A program made the translations under genes and the position numbers. A stretch of 64,000 bases of DNA from Tumebacillus flagellatus (GTDB taxonomy: Bacteria > Bacillota > Bacilli > Tumebacillales > Tumebacillaceae): the NCBI RefSeq assembly GCF_000714935.1, contig NZ_JMIR01000006.1, forward strand, positions 102,542-166,541. Reading direction: 5' to 3'. The notes under the pieces were generated by a model. The model was given only the letters and a program-made list of their open reading frames with translations, ran no database searches and was not told where the DNA came from. Shown one piece after another: positions 34,045 to 42,139 of the stretch (positions within the stretch are counted from its first letter, which is position 1; every line of letters begins with the position of its first letter).

Positions 34045-34074
34045 TTACAAACAGTTAGAGTTGTGTAGTATGAT
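34045..34074 (+). promoter_or_regulatory. Candidate promoter of the dynamin-like operon
   Basis: TTACAA (34045-34050) and TATGAT (34069-34074) are 18 bases apart in an AT-rich leader. The -10 is good and the -35 weak. It is the only sensible promoter between the terminator at 33966 and the first gene. Confidence 0.45.
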
Positions 34075-34128
34075 CATATTGTTTCGGAAAAATTGGGTAT
34101 GAAGGTGGAACTTGGGGGTCAATGTCGT

Positions 34129-36645
34129 ATGGATGAGTTACAAATTGCAAAACAGATGATAACCAGTCTTGAACAAGACCCACTGGTCGCTGAGTACTTT
34201 GAAACCAATATTCAATGGCTCAAAGACCGAGCGGAGTTATGGAACACCCAGTTCATACGCATTGGCTTGGTTGGGGTCACAAGCAGTGGAAAATCGACCC
34301 TGTTAAATGCACTCCTTGAGGAAGAAGTTTTGCCGACTGCTGTCCGACCCAGCTCCGGGACGTTGATCACATGTGTAAAAGGACCAGAGTTGCAGGCGAA
34401 ATTCTTTTTTTCTGATGGGAGCCCTCCTCTAACCAAGAGCGGAGACAATCTTGCGGAGGAAATCAAAAACTACGCCGATGAAAGAGATAATCCGAACAAC
34501 GAAAAAAACATTCGTGTGATCGCGATTGAATCACCTGATTATCTGTTAGACTCCAATCTGCAAATCGTTGACAGTCCAGGACTCGATGCGTACGGATATG
34601 ACTCGCACGAAGCTTTGACGATGGAGAATCTGTTACCCACTGTCGACCTCTGTCTCTATGTGGTGACCATGAAGGCCAATTCAGACAGTACGACGTACCG
34701 AGTGATCGAATCGATTCGCCACCATCACAAACCGCTGATCATCGTGCAAAACATGCTCGATTCCGTCGAGAAAAAAATCGGTTCGGGAGGGGCGGTATTA
34801 AAAAACAAAGACGAAGTGGCGAGGGACCATCGAGACCGCGTCTTGAGGATTGTTTCCAAAGTGGACCCCTCGCTCCAATCTAGTGTGAATGTTGTTCAGG
34901 TTTCCGCCAAACAGGCCCTCCAATCTCGAAAACAACATGCCAATCCAAATTGGCAACAATCCCAATTGGAGATTTTGATCGAGACGATTCAGCGACATGT
35001 GGGACATATTCGCCCGCAAATGAAGCGCAACCGATTGCTTCAATTGTACAGACACATCTCCGAATTGGTTTCGGAGGAGCTATTGAATTTGCAATCAGAT
35101 CCAGTGGCTGAGGTGTCAGAGCCAATTTCTGCTGCACTTGTACCGCATCTCAACAATCAGAATGAAATCGAAAAACAGTTTGAAGGCACAAAACAGAAGA
35201 CGCAAGGCTTGTTAACCCAAATCCAATACACCTTTCAGCGAGCGCACTCGTACTTGGATTCGTTGAATCGGGAACGAGTTCAAGAAGCGGAAAAACGAAT
35301 AGAAGAAGTCAAGAGTCAAGTGCAATCGTTGGAGTCACAAATTGTGCAAGGGCTGAGGGTCTTTCACCAAAACATCAGCACGGTACTCACATCGTTGAAC
35401 TTGAATCCGGAAGATTATCTTGGAAACGACATTCCCAACCCGCGAACGAGTGCGAGTGCTTTTCAACTGAAGAAGAGAATCGAATCTCGCACGGTTCGGC
35501 GAGAAAAGAAGGGTTTTTTTAACGCGATTAAAAGAATATTTGGGGGTGGCTACGAAGAGAAAGAAATCGAATACGAAGTATTCAATCCCAGCGCCACCCA
35601 TGAAAGTTTGATGATGCATTACCAGAAAACGATGGAAACGATGACCCACTTCCTCGATCAATGGGAGCAGCGGATGGGTCATTTGCAAGAGATCGTCAAC
35701 CAAGAGGTGGGCCGCCGCATTGAGGAAGTCATGAAGAAACGAAAACAACGCCTCGCAAAGCAAAAAGCACAAGAGCTGGTCTTGTCATTGCAAGAGTGGA
35801 CTGCCGTGATCGGTGAGCACCTTGGGGTCCATGAGACCGCGGCAGCTCGTGAGGTTTTGAAACCTCAACCGGAACAACGTGCGGAATTCCCTAACCTCCA
35901 AAATGTGGAAATCCAGAACTCGGTTTATCACCTCTACCAACTCAGCCGCCATCTTCTAACAAGGCAATTTCACCAAATCTGGAGTTACTGCCAATCAGCA
36001 AATGAAAAGTTTGGAGGGTCGTTTTCTACCACTGTGATCTGGGGATGGGATGAATTCTCGCTTTCACAATTCGCGCGACGGTTTCTCCCTCTGGACCTCC
36101 CTGATCACCTGCCGCGTTTGGAACAAGTGGGGTACCTTTCGATCGATCACGAACAACACCGCTTTGTTCTCGTCAATGAACAGAGTTTTGGGCCGCAGTC
36201 CGCTCCAGAATTGAGTTTGATGTTGGAAAACAGACCGTTTCACGCGTATGTCTTGGTCAACGCTATCCAAGAGGGGGCGGCGAAGAAACAATTCAAGACC
36301 AGTCTCATACACAGAATGCTTCAAATGAGAACTGCGAGGGTGAACTTGGTCGGTCAATCACTTGAAGAATTCAAAACGGGGCGAAATATGGGAGAAGGTA
36401 TTTTCAGCTTGCTCAACCTGCAACAAGAAATCGCAGAGTCCAATCGAGGAGTTCTATTGCTTAATGACAGCAACCCGGTCTACTCGTTGTTGATGTGTGA
36501 GCTCTCCCATCGTTTGAATCTGACCATCGCTGACGAGAGTGAGATCATGAGTCTATTGTGGAGGCTGTTTCCTTACCTGTTGAATGAATCCAGTCGTGAA
36601 TTTTGTACCCAGATTCTCCGAGCGTACAGTGAATTTCAATCGTAA
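34129..36645 (+). CDS. Dynamin-like GTPase 1 (large, 838 aa)
   Basis: An N-terminal helix leads into a GTPase domain: G1 GVTSSGKST (49-57), G2 threonine in RPSSGT (T78), G3 DSPG (148-151) and a G4-like QNMLD (207-211) in place of the usual TKxD. Beyond residue 300 the protein is helical, with a coiled coil at about 355-440 (NEIEKQFEGTKQKTQGLLTQ, RVQEAEKRIEEVKSQVQSL), a basic patch (RREKKGFFNAIKRIFGGGY) and a long C-terminal part I cannot assign. No clear transmembrane segment is seen. ATG 34129 with GGGGG upstream is preferred; ATG 34099 and TTG 34093 are alternatives. First gene of a six-gene operon. Confidence 0.85.
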   Translation: MDELQIAKQMITSLEQDPLVAEYFETNIQWLKDRAELWNTQFIRIGLVGVTSSGKSTLLNALLEEEVLPTAVRPSSGTLITCVKGPELQAKFFFSDGSPPLTKSGDNLAEEIKNYADERDNPNNEKNIRVIAIESPDYLLDSNLQIVDSPGLDAYGYDSHEALTMENLLPTVDLCLYVVTMKANSDSTTYRVIESIRHHHKPLIIVQNMLDSVEKKIGSGGAVLKNKDEVARDHRDRVLRIVSKVDPSLQSSVNVVQVSAKQALQSRKQHANPNWQQSQLEILIETIQRHVGHIRPQMKRNRLLQLYRHISELVSEELLNLQSDPVAEVSEPISAALVPHLNNQNEIEKQFEGTKQKTQGLLTQIQYTFQRAHSYLDSLNRERVQEAEKRIEEVKSQVQSLESQIVQGLRVFHQNISTVLTSLNLNPEDYLGNDIPNPRTSASAFQLKKRIESRTVRREKKGFFNAIKRIFGGGYEEKEIEYEVFNPSATHESLMMHYQKTMETMTHFLDQWEQRMGHLQEIVNQEVGRRIEEVMKKRKQRLAKQKAQELVLSLQEWTAVIGEHLGVHETAAAREVLKPQPEQRAEFPNLQNVEIQNSVYHLYQLSRHLLTRQFHQIWSYCQSANEKFGGSFSTTVIWGWDEFSLSQFARRFLPLDLPDHLPRLEQVGYLSIDHEQHRFVLVNEQSFGPQSAPELSLMLENRPFHAYVLVNAIQEGAAKKQFKTSLIHRMLQMRTARVNLVGQSLEEFKTGRNMGEGIFSLLNLQQEIAESNRGVLLLNDSNPVYSLLMCELSHRLNLTIADESEIMSLLWRLFPYLLNESSREFCTQILRAYSEFQS

Positions 36646-36662
36646 AGGTGGTACGTGTAAAC

Positions 36663-37226
36663 ATGAGCGACTCGCTCTTGATTCAAGTGGATGACGTGAC
36701 CAAAAGCATGCTGGAAACGATCGAGGAGAGAATTTTTGATGGAACGAGAAGATCTCAAGAAACTGCGTTGCAAGAGTTTTCCGAACGGATGGAGCAAGTG
36801 CAACAAACATTGCAGCGCTCTTTAGACACGGCCATTAAACAAGCCAAACTGACCAATGAGCAGATGCTGCCGTTGCAATCTGAGATCCAGCGAATGGGCC
36901 GTACCTTGCAAGAGATGACGAATATCTCGCAATCGGAAGCCATTTCAACGCAGGAAGCACACGCGACTTTGCTCCAACAGTTGCATGAAATGGAGCAGCG
37001 ATTGCTTGCTCATGTTGAACAGTCTGCAACTCAACTCTTCCGAGTTCAGCAGCAGTTTAACGAGCAATTTGCTCAAATCAAAGCGTCACAGCAACGGCAA
37101 TCCGAGCAGAATCAGGAACTGCTTACACTTTGCGCTCTGCTTGTAACGAAGATGGAAGCGGTCGAGAACGATGTGAAATGGTGCCAAAAACCGATCTGGC
37201 AGCGTTTGTTTGGAGGGAGACGATAA
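36663..37226 (+). CDS. Coiled-coil protein between two dynamin-like GTPases
   Basis: The 187-residue protein is almost entirely heptad-like helix, rich in Gln and Glu (for example SERMEQVQQTLQRSLDTAI, QLHEMEQRLLAHVEQSATQ), with no signal peptide. The C-terminus PIWQRLFGGRR is amphipathic and basic and could touch the membrane. AAAGGTGG overlaps the previous stop, 11 bases before ATG 36663; its own stop is one base before the next ATG. I know no family. Position and composition suggest an adaptor or scaffold for the flanking GTPases. Confidence 0.75.
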   Translation: MSDSLLIQVDDVTKSMLETIEERIFDGTRRSQETALQEFSERMEQVQQTLQRSLDTAIKQAKLTNEQMLPLQSEIQRMGRTLQEMTNISQSEAISTQEAHATLLQQLHEMEQRLLAHVEQSATQLFRVQQQFNEQFAQIKASQQRQSEQNQELLTLCALLVTKMEAVENDVKWCQKPIWQRLFGGRR

Positions 37227-37227
37227 G

Positions 37228-39036
37228 ATGATTGCAACCACGCACCCGATGTTGGATGAAAAATTTATTACACTGGCAGACACGTACATCCCTTTGATTA
37301 CGGAACAGGGTCAATCGTCATACCGTGACTTGTTTGCGGCAAAACTTGAGAAACTCAACACGTCTGAATTCTTGGTTCCCGTCCTCGGCCTGCAAGGAAC
37401 GGGAAAAAGCAGTCTGTTAAATGCGTTGTTGATGAAGGATTTGGTACTGCCGGTCGACGCTGATGAGACGACGTGTATTCCTGTGGAAGTACGGTATGGG
37501 AAGCGAGACGGAGAGGTGCACGTATTCTTCCGAGATCAAGACCAAGCAGTGATCTTGGAGAACCCGAAGGAATTGGAACTCTACGTTCACAACTTGTATA
37601 ACCCCGGCAACGAAAAGCAGGTTACGCATGTGGTGGTTTACTCTTCGGATGAGTTGCTGGCCAATCAACTGGTGCTGGTCGATTTGCCTGGGGTGGGAAG
37701 TTTGACTCCGCGGAATGTGGAGAGCACGATGAGCTATATCGAGCGTTTGTCTGCCGCGATCTTTATGTTGCGGACGGTCCCGACGATCACCAAATCGGAA
37801 CGGGCGTTTTTAGCGAGCGCATGGCCGAAATTGACAACGGCTTGGTTTGTTCAAAATCAATGGAACGACGAAACCCCGGATGAAGTGGAAGACAGCCGAG
37901 CCTATAACTTACAAACCTTGCAACAGATTGCCGACCAGTATAAGACGGGCGGCGCTGTAGAGATTCGGGTGTTAAACGTATATCAAGCGTTACAGGCACG
38001 ACTCCAGCACGACCCGAAACTGTATGAACAATCCGGTGTCCACGAAATTCGCGAACTCTTGCGGGATTTATCTCTGAACTGGCAAAAAGTCTTGCAAGAA
38101 GAAGCGCATCAATCGTTGCTTCATCTGATTCAGGATCTCAAGCAAACGATTGCAACACGGCTTGCGGACTTTTCGTTATCAAGGGAAGAGCGTCTGGCCA
38201 AGTATCAAGAGCAAGAACGACATCACGAAGAAAAATACCGCTACAACCGCAATCTGATCTCTGAAATCGAAGAGAAAATCTCCGCTTATCGTACCGAATA
38301 TGAAGTGTTGGCACGCGAGGAAAGCAAACGGCAGACAGAAAATCTGCGCAATGAAATGAGACGAATCATCCAAGGCGGTGTCGTCGACGGGCATCTCTTG
38401 AACCGCGCGTATCAGGAGCAACAGGAATACATCATCAGCGATCTCATGGAAGACCTCTCTCTTGGGGTGTACCGCATGCAGCAAGATTTGTCAGCCATGC
38501 TAGGGCAGTTGCAAATTCAGGACTTTCAAGGTGAGTTTACGAAAGATGGAACGTTTCATCGAGAGGAAGCGTTCAAGTTTGAAAAAGCGATTCCGCATGC
38601 TATGAATCTGGGCAGCGCGATTGGTGCTGTGTTTCTTGCATCCGCAGTTGGCGGACCGGTTGGAATCGTGGTAGGGCTCGTGGCGGGACTTGGCATGGGG
38701 CTGCTTGGCGGTTTTCTCGGACGCAAAGCCAAGAGCGCGGTCAACCAGCAAAGGCAGAAATACACACTGAGAGATCTTGAAGGACCTTTGAGTGAGTTTG
38801 AGTCGGAGGTGAAACGGATCATTCAATCCTTCGCCGATCACGCGTTTGTGCAAATCGAACAGGGGCTTGAGAGTTTCGTTCGTACCCAATACGAAATCTT
38901 GCAGGCTGAAAAACAGCAGCATGACGAAGCCATGTTCAGAAATGAACAGTTTGATCAGCAAATGCGAGAGAAATTGCAACAAGATCTGGAGTGGATGACA
39001 CAATTCGAGGTGAGCGTGCTTGCGTACTCAAACTGA
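37228..39036 (+). CDS. Dynamin-like GTPase 2 with a glycine-rich membrane hairpin (602 aa)
   Basis: G1 is GLQGTGKSS (54-62), G2 lies in DADETTC, G3 is DLPG (152-155) and the G4 position reads QNQWND (209-214). A long coiled-coil stalk (about 290-400; EERLAKYQEQERHHEEKYRYN) follows. At about 458-498 a hydrophobic Gly/Ala-rich stretch (NLGSAIGAVFLASAVGG and the next 20 or so residues) could form a membrane hairpin as in bacterial dynamin-like proteins. A second coiled coil returns to the C-terminus. GGAGGGA precedes ATG 37228. Confidence 0.88.
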   Translation: MIATTHPMLDEKFITLADTYIPLITEQGQSSYRDLFAAKLEKLNTSEFLVPVLGLQGTGKSSLLNALLMKDLVLPVDADETTCIPVEVRYGKRDGEVHVFFRDQDQAVILENPKELELYVHNLYNPGNEKQVTHVVVYSSDELLANQLVLVDLPGVGSLTPRNVESTMSYIERLSAAIFMLRTVPTITKSERAFLASAWPKLTTAWFVQNQWNDETPDEVEDSRAYNLQTLQQIADQYKTGGAVEIRVLNVYQALQARLQHDPKLYEQSGVHEIRELLRDLSLNWQKVLQEEAHQSLLHLIQDLKQTIATRLADFSLSREERLAKYQEQERHHEEKYRYNRNLISEIEEKISAYRTEYEVLAREESKRQTENLRNEMRRIIQGGVVDGHLLNRAYQEQQEYIISDLMEDLSLGVYRMQQDLSAMLGQLQIQDFQGEFTKDGTFHREEAFKFEKAIPHAMNLGSAIGAVFLASAVGGPVGIVVGLVAGLGMGLLGGFLGRKAKSAVNQQRQKYTLRDLEGPLSEFESEVKRIIQSFADHAFVQIEQGLESFVRTQYEILQAEKQQHDEAMFRNEQFDQQMREKLQQDLEWMTQFEVSVLAYSN

Positions 39037-40861
39037 GTTACAACAGAGAATGGAGCAGATCGAAGAACTGCTCGAACGATTGGGAAACGACAAGCTAACA
39101 GCGCTGGGACGGTTTCTTCGCGAGCGCGTTTCCTACCCAGAACACTTTGTCATTTTGCTTGGGGAAACGAGCAGCGGGAAAACCTCTCTGATCAATGGCA
39201 TGTTGGGACAGGAACGCCTGACCGCAAGTGCACGACCGACAACCGGAACGGTGATCGAATTGATGGATGACCTGGAACTGGAGGCTGAAGCAACGTTCCG
39301 CGTGAACGAGGAAGCGACACTGGAGTCGATCTCTCGGGATCGTTTTCATGAACTGAGCATGCACCCCGATAGCAATCTTGCAAGACTACGGCTCATGGTG
39401 CCCCAATTCCCGCATGAGTTGAAAGGACTTCGACTGTTTGATACCCCAGGATATGATTCATTGGCAAACGAACACGAAGAGGTGTTGAAGGATTTCATCC
39501 CCAACAGTGACGTGATTGTGTATGTGGTTTCCTACCGGGTCGGATTCAAGGAGAATGACCATCAGTTTATGCAATACATTCAAAATGTTTTGCAACCAAC
39601 TACAGAATTCGTTCTCGTAGTCAATCGTGTTCCATCAGATGTGGAGCGGTCAGACCGCCGTATTCTCGAAATCGTTCAACATGCAGAAGATAGTTTGCAT
39701 CGCTCGCTGCAGTATTTCCTGGTTCCGACAGTCCAGCAATCACCACAAGGGCCGCCCAAGCCTGTTTTGCCCGTTGCAGCTGACCTGTGGGAGTACCTGA
39801 AAATCAATCTGTTGTCGCCGCAGCGTCAAGAGGCATTGCTGCATTCTCTGACTCACTACCAAAAAGATTTGTTATCGCTGATTCAACAAGAGGCAGAGAA
39901 AACACTTGCTTTCGCCAAAGCAAATCAGGCCGAGAAAGACGCGGTTGCGAGTGGAATCCACACATTTTTGGAGCAAGAAGAACAAATCCGCATGAAAATC
40001 AAAATGACGTTCGCTAAACTGAACGACCAGTTACCGCGACTGTTTAACACCGCCACTGAGCGGATCGCGATTAAATTGCAGGCGCAAATCGAAGAGGCGA
40101 ACAAGTGGACGAGCCAAGATGAATGCGCACAGTTTGTACAGGCTCATTCAATGCCTTTGTTGGTTCGTCAAGAGACCAAGACGATTACTGAGTATTTGAT
40201 GAGAGAGCTTGAGCGCTTGGATGCCGAGATTGAGTCTCTCTTGAACACGGCAGTAGAAAAGTTTGAATACGAAGTGCGCGTAGAGGCGCCATCCTTTGAG
40301 CCTCTGATGATCTCCTTGACACGAAACGTGGCAAAAGACGTGATTGGGGCGGGCTTGGTGCAATTTTTTGCTCAATACGGAGGAGCCGGGGGCGCGGGTG
40401 CCGGAGTGGCGAATGCGGCCAGCCATGGGTTAAAAGTGCTGGGAGACGCGTTTGGGCATACGTTCTCTCGTTCAACCCATAATGGATTGACTTCCTTCTT
40501 GGCCAAAATTGGAGCGACTTCCACCCGTGCGATATCGGCAGCAGCAATCGTGTTCGTCGAAGGAGCATTTTTCGTGTACGAGGCTTTAACTTGGCAAGGA
40601 AAACTGGGCAAGGCAATCGACCGTGCATTGGTGGAGTGGCAGCAAAATGCTCTTTCGGGCAGTCAAGAGAGCCTGACAGAACTGGAAGAGCATAATTACC
40701 AAAATTTCCACGAGTACTTCACAGCGTATCGTGAAGCATTTGCAGTTTCTGAAGTTGAAGAAGAGGAAGAGGTACGTTTTGCTATCGTCCAACAAATTCT
40801 TTTACAAACGCAGAAAATGATTGATGAATTGGACGAAACTCTTCAGGAGGCGCTGGTATGA
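39020..40861 (+). CDS. Dynamin-like GTPase 3 with hydrophobic paddle region (613 aa)
   Basis: G1 is GETSSGKTS (48-56), G2 is in ARPTTGT, G3 is DTPG (141-144) and the G4 position reads NRVPSD (202-207), nearest to canonical of the three. The middle is helical; residues about 441-471 are Gly/Ala-rich and hydrophobic, and about 505-526 (ISAAAIVFVEGAFFVYEALTW) form a further hydrophobic segment. Start TTG 39020 is chosen because GAGGTGAG lies 6 bases upstream inside the previous gene, giving a 17-base overlap; ATG 39050 is possible. The end overlaps the next gene by ATGA. Confidence 0.87.
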   Translation: MRTQTELQQRMEQIEELLERLGNDKLTALGRFLRERVSYPEHFVILLGETSSGKTSLINGMLGQERLTASARPTTGTVIELMDDLELEAEATFRVNEEATLESISRDRFHELSMHPDSNLARLRLMVPQFPHELKGLRLFDTPGYDSLANEHEEVLKDFIPNSDVIVYVVSYRVGFKENDHQFMQYIQNVLQPTTEFVLVVNRVPSDVERSDRRILEIVQHAEDSLHRSLQYFLVPTVQQSPQGPPKPVLPVAADLWEYLKINLLSPQRQEALLHSLTHYQKDLLSLIQQEAEKTLAFAKANQAEKDAVASGIHTFLEQEEQIRMKIKMTFAKLNDQLPRLFNTATERIAIKLQAQIEEANKWTSQDECAQFVQAHSMPLLVRQETKTITEYLMRELERLDAEIESLLNTAVEKFEYEVRVEAPSFEPLMISLTRNVAKDVIGAGLVQFFAQYGGAGGAGAGVANAASHGLKVLGDAFGHTFSRSTHNGLTSFLAKIGATSTRAISAAAIVFVEGAFFVYEALTWQGKLGKAIDRALVEWQQNALSGSQESLTELEEHNYQNFHEYFTAYREAFAVSEVEEEEEVRFAIVQQILLQTQKMIDELDETLQEALV

Positions 40862-41280
40862 CGTCAAGAAGAACCACATTACCGGATGCAACACAGTCCT
40901 TTCATCAAGAAGTCCTAACAGGGAAGAACTCGAATTCCGTTTTTTCTAAGGAAATGGGTGCACAAGTGCTAACTAAAGTCGTCGATTCCCTCCCCGAATT
41001 GATCGAATTAGCAAAACGGTGGACTGAAGTAAAAAAAATCGAAGCCCAAGCAGAAGCGATGTCGAAAGTGATTCGGGAACAGACCAAGGCGTTTGTGGAA
41101 GTAGAAATGGAGCGACGTAAGAAGTTCGAATCCAAAGCACAGGCGGTTTCCAATATTATGAGAGAATTGACAGCAGCCCTTGCGATCTCGGGGATTACGG
41201 AAGAGGTACAGAAAATGTTGATTGAGACATATCAGCAAGCGATGCGTGCAGTTGTTCAGGAAAAATCGGAGGAAGCATGA
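40858..41280 (+). CDS. Small helical protein of the dynamin-like operon (140 aa)
   Basis: After a polar N-terminus the protein is one long charged helix (VVDSLPELIELAKRWTEVKK through VEMERRKKFESKAQAVSNI), then a hydrophobic helix LTAALAISGITEEVQKM. No signal peptide. It starts inside the stop of GTPase 3 (ATGA) and itself ends by ATGA with the next gene, so all three are translated in step. No family recognised; a partner or regulator of the GTPases is inferred. Confidence 0.75.
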   Translation: MTSRRTTLPDATQSFHQEVLTGKNSNSVFSKEMGAQVLTKVVDSLPELIELAKRWTEVKKIEAQAEAMSKVIREQTKAFVEVEMERRKKFESKAQAVSNIMRELTAALAISGITEEVQKMLIETYQQAMRAVVQEKSEEA

Positions 41281-41609
41281 TCGACAGTCTCGTTCAAATC
41301 TGGGATGAAGTTCTTCGCTTGCTTACACGCCAAATGACAGAGGCGGCCAATGCAAAGGTTAGACAAGTCTGGGAACAACTTGATCGAGAGGCCGCTCTTG
41401 CGCGTCGTCAAAAAATCGATGAGATCAATCGGTCCATCTTGTCTCTAAATATTTTGATCCTCAAAATCGAAAAACAGCTGTCCGAGATTCAGTTGATATG
41501 TCCGGATGCAATGATGACCACCGTCAAGCCGTTCCTCATCGAACTAAAGCAAAGAAAAGGGGAACTCGAAGTACGAAAAATGGAATTCGCCCGTGCAAGA
41601 GCAACGTAG
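41277..41609 (+). CDS. Small coiled-coil protein ending the dynamin-like operon (110 aa)
   Basis: The protein is helical throughout, with an amphipathic start (MIDSLVQIWDEVLRLLTRQM), a central coiled coil (REAALARRQKIDEINRSILS, LILKIEKQLSEIQ) and a basic helix at the end. It overlaps the preceding gene by 4 bases and is followed at once by a strong terminator, which marks the operon's end. No family recognised. Confidence 0.72.
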   Translation: MIDSLVQIWDEVLRLLTRQMTEAANAKVRQVWEQLDREAALARRQKIDEINRSILSLNILILKIEKQLSEIQLICPDAMMTTVKPFLIELKQRKGELEVRKMEFARARAT

Positions 41610-41613
41610 AATC

Positions 41614-41660
41614 AAAAAAGAACCTGTCGAGCGCGGAACTCACTCGATAGGTTCTTTTTT
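41614..41660 (+). terminator. Terminator of the dynamin-like operon
   Basis: The 18 bases at 41614-41631 (starting with six A's, then GAACCTGTCGAG) pair with 41643-41660, one mismatch, ending in six T's. Confidence 0.93.
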
Positions 41661-41814
41661 CCTTAATCCTGATCACATCCTACCCATTGACTATCCACCT
41701 GTAATAATTCAATTCCCTCTGCATACGATGAGGGTAGGTAGGCACACCACCTTGAAAGGAAATGGTTACCACAGAGGTTTACAATTCTCATCCTCTATGT
41801 TTATACTAATACCA

Positions 41815-41970
41815 GTGCTTAATTCCCAAGTATTCAAATTGGGAAGCGGGGGAACCAAATTTTCCTGGGGCGTATCGGAGCGTGGCGATTGAATGCAGAG
41901 GCCGCCAAGCTTCGTAGGGAACCATCTTATCCCGAGCCCGTCAGCTAACCTCGTCAGCGTCAGATGGGTC
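41815..41970 (+). ncRNA. c-di-AMP (ydaO/yuaA) riboswitch
   Basis: Conserved elements occur in order: GCTTAATTCCC (41817), GGGAAGCGGGGGAACCAA (41840), TGGGGCG, the internal GTAGGGAACCATCTTATCCC, GAGCCCGTCAGCTAACC and TCGTCAGCGTCAGA. These match the ydaO/yuaA class, which binds c-di-AMP and usually represses potassium or osmolyte uptake genes. An OpuC-type osmolyte transporter operon follows, in full agreement. Confidence 0.9.
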
Positions 41971-41996
41971 AATTGCATGAAGGTTTCACACACATT

Positions 41997-42080
41997 GACC
42001 CGAGCAAGCAGGCAGGGTCTTTTTTGCATACTTTTTTGCGGACCCTGGTCGTTGTTGGCAGGGTCTCTTTGCGTTTTTTT
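41997..42080 (+). terminator. Expression platform with alternative terminator hairpins
   Basis: GACCC (41997-42001) can pair with GGGTC (42015-42019) before a T-run, and GACCCTG (42041-42047) with CAGGGTC (42059-42065) before TCTTTGCG and seven T's. CAGGGTC at 42013-42019 can also pair with 42041-42047, excluding both. Such competing stems are expected for riboswitch-controlled termination. Confidence 0.65.
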
Positions 42081-42139
42081 ACAGGCTCAAAAGGCCCTGC
42101 CAAAACTGGGAAGACCAGCAATTGGGAGGGGATGTTGAA

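Noticed and set aside
34000..41700. A prophage or transposon carrying the dynamin-like genes
   Set aside because: No integrase, transposase, terminal repeats or phage structural genes are visible at either edge; only base composition hints at transfer.
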